Positions 7,169 through 7,843 of a stretch of 7,843 nt of DNA are shown in pieces. Each line of letters opens with the position of its first letter. Position 1 is the stretch's first letter. Both the position numbers and the translations under genes were made by a program. The notes under the pieces were generated by a model. The model was not told the DNA's origin. It saw only the letters and a list, made by a program, of their open reading frames with translations, and did not search any database. Source of the DNA: Thermaceae bacterium (GTDB lineage Bacteria > Deinococcota > Deinococci > Deinococcales > Marinithermaceae); contig JALSQD010000071.1 in assembly GCA_026985615.1 (NCBI GenBank), positions 1 to 7,843 of the forward strand, read 5' to 3'.

Positions 7169-7197
7169 GGCGCGGCCCCGCAGTTCGGGGCCGCGCC
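7169..7197 (-). promoter_or_regulatory. Strong GC hairpin in the malE-malF gap
   Basis: Positions 7169-7180 and 7186-7197 are reverse complements (12 bp stem, 5-nt loop CAGTT). It sits 10 nt after the malE stop and 20 nt before the malF start, on the transcribed strand of the operon. No U run follows it, so it is not a classic intrinsic terminator. A likely role, by analogy with the hairpin (REP) between E. coli malE and malF, is to protect the malE mRNA end or lower read-through, so that binding protein exceeds permease. That role is inferred. Confidence 0.65.
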
Positions 7198-7206
7198 CTA
7201 GGAAGC

Positions 7207-7843
7207 TCATTCACCCTTGATGGCCTTTTCGATCTCGGCGACCATGTCGTCGATGATCTTCTTGACGTTGGAGTCGGGCTTCTGAACGATCAGGCTGAGG
7301 GCGTTGCCCCACGGACCCCAGACCTTGCCCATCGCCGGGATGTTGGGCATGGGGTCGCCCATGGCGATCGTGGTGGAGAAGCCCTTGACCACGGGGTCGT
7401 CCTTCAGCTGCTCCAGCGCGCCCAGCGAGATCGGGATGCGCCCGCCGGCCTTGTTGAAGGCCACCTGGTTGGCGGGGCTCACCAGGATCTTGGCGAAGTT
7501 GATGGCCGCCACCTTGTTCTTGGAGTAGGCGTTGACGACCACACCCTGCACGCCCACGAAGGGACCCCAGGCGTCGCCGCCCGGAGGCGCGGGAAGCGGC
7601 GCGATGCCGAAGTCGAGACCCGCCTTCTTGTAGTCGCCCAGCGCCCAGGGACCGTTGAGGATCATGGCCAGCACACCGTCCTTGAAGGCGCCGTCGGCCA
7701 CGCCGTAGTCCACGCCCTCGGGGATCAGCTCGTACTTGTAGCGCAGGTCCTTGATGAACTGGCCCGCCTTGTAGCCCGGCTCGCCGCCGAGGCCGAGGTC
7801 GCTGGGATTCAGGCTGCCGTCGGGGTTCTTACCGAAGACGTAG
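7207..7843 (-). CDS. malE: MalE, maltose/maltodextrin-binding protein, C-terminal part (5' end outside window)
   Basis: The C-terminal 211 residues of an extracytoplasmic solute-binding protein (family 1) that delivers maltodextrin to MalFG. The frame stays open from the TGA at 7209-7207 to the right edge; the codons upstream of the GTG at 7713 read E-L-I-P-E-G, so that GTG is an internal Val, not a start. Visible family features: AFKDGVLAMILNGPWALGDY (GPW around 7645-7653, equivalent to the MBP segment holding W230), PFVGVQGVVVNAYSKNK (MBP has PFVGVLSAGINAASPNK), and MPNIPAMGKVW (from 7350 downward; MBP has MPNIPQMSAFW with the sugar-stacking W340). A KKIIDDMVAEIEKAI helix ends the protein. 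The signal peptide or lipobox and the N-terminal lobe are outside the window. The order malE-malF-malG is the classical one. Confidence 0.94.
   Translation of the reverse strand, partial: YVFGKNPDGSLNPSDLGLGGEPGYKAGQFIKDLRYKYELIPEGVDYGVADGAFKDGVLAMILNGPWALGDYKKAGLDFGIAPLPAPPGGDAWGPFVGVQGVVVNAYSKNKVAAINFAKILVSPANQVAFNKAGGRIPISLGALEQLKDDPVVKGFSTTIAMGDPMPNIPAMGKVWGPWGNALSLIVQKPDSNVKKIIDDMVAEIEKAIKGE

Noticed and set aside
7169..7197. Hairpin after malE taken as the operon terminator
   Set aside because: There is no U run, and malF starts 20 nt later with no room for a promoter. An RNA stability or attenuation role fits better.
7207..7713. malE read as a short 168-residue protein starting at the GTG 7713
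   Set aside because: The frame continues open to the window edge with typical binding-protein sequence, so this GTG is an internal Val.
1..7843. tRNA, rRNA, CRISPR array, insertion sequence or transposase
   Set aside because: No cloverleaf, repeat-spacer pattern, transposase motif or terminal inverted repeat pair was seen. Nearly all bases are used by the annotated genes.

Overview
The window is GC-rich and tightly packed, and almost all of it is one minus-strand operon for taking up and degrading maltodextrin. GTG starts, Gly/Leu/Arg/Ala-rich proteins, 4-8 bp gene overlaps and the style of the Mal proteins suggest a thermophile of the Deinococcus-Thermus phylum, probably Thermales. That placement is an inference from sequence style only.

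Read in the direction of transcription (right to left), the layout is: the C-terminal part of a MalE-type maltodextrin-binding protein (7207-7843, cut by the window edge); a short gap holding a strong GC hairpin without a U tract (7169-7197); malF (5788-7149); malG (4277-5791), which at 504 aa is far longer than the usual ~280-300 aa; a cytoplasmic GH13 neopullulanase/cyclomaltodextrinase-type enzyme (2538-4280); and a second GH13 enzyme with a signal peptide and an N-terminal starch-binding-like domain (410-2545). From malF onward every junction overlaps (GTGA, ATGA, ATGCGTAA), which points to one transcript with translational coupling. The promoter lies beyond the right edge.

A convergent plus-strand gene enters from the left edge and stops at 349. 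It is the C-terminal end of a YeiH/UPF0324-type membrane protein and looks unrelated to the operon. The 60 bp between the converging stop codons is mostly a nearly perfect 47-nt palindrome (355-401), presumably a shared terminator.

Inferred working model: the exported GH13 enzyme cuts starch- or pullulan-like polymers outside the membrane, MalE captures the oligosaccharides, MalFG imports them, and the cytoplasmic GH13 enzyme cuts them to glucose and maltose. No MalK-type ATPase and no regulator are encoded here, so the ATPase probably comes from elsewhere in the genome. All eight MalF residues that contact maltose in the E. coli structure have counterparts here, seven identical and one Phe-to-Tyr, which strongly supports the substrate. 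The system as a whole is recognisable. The most unusual points are the enlarged MalG and the palindromes at 355-401 and 7169-7197.
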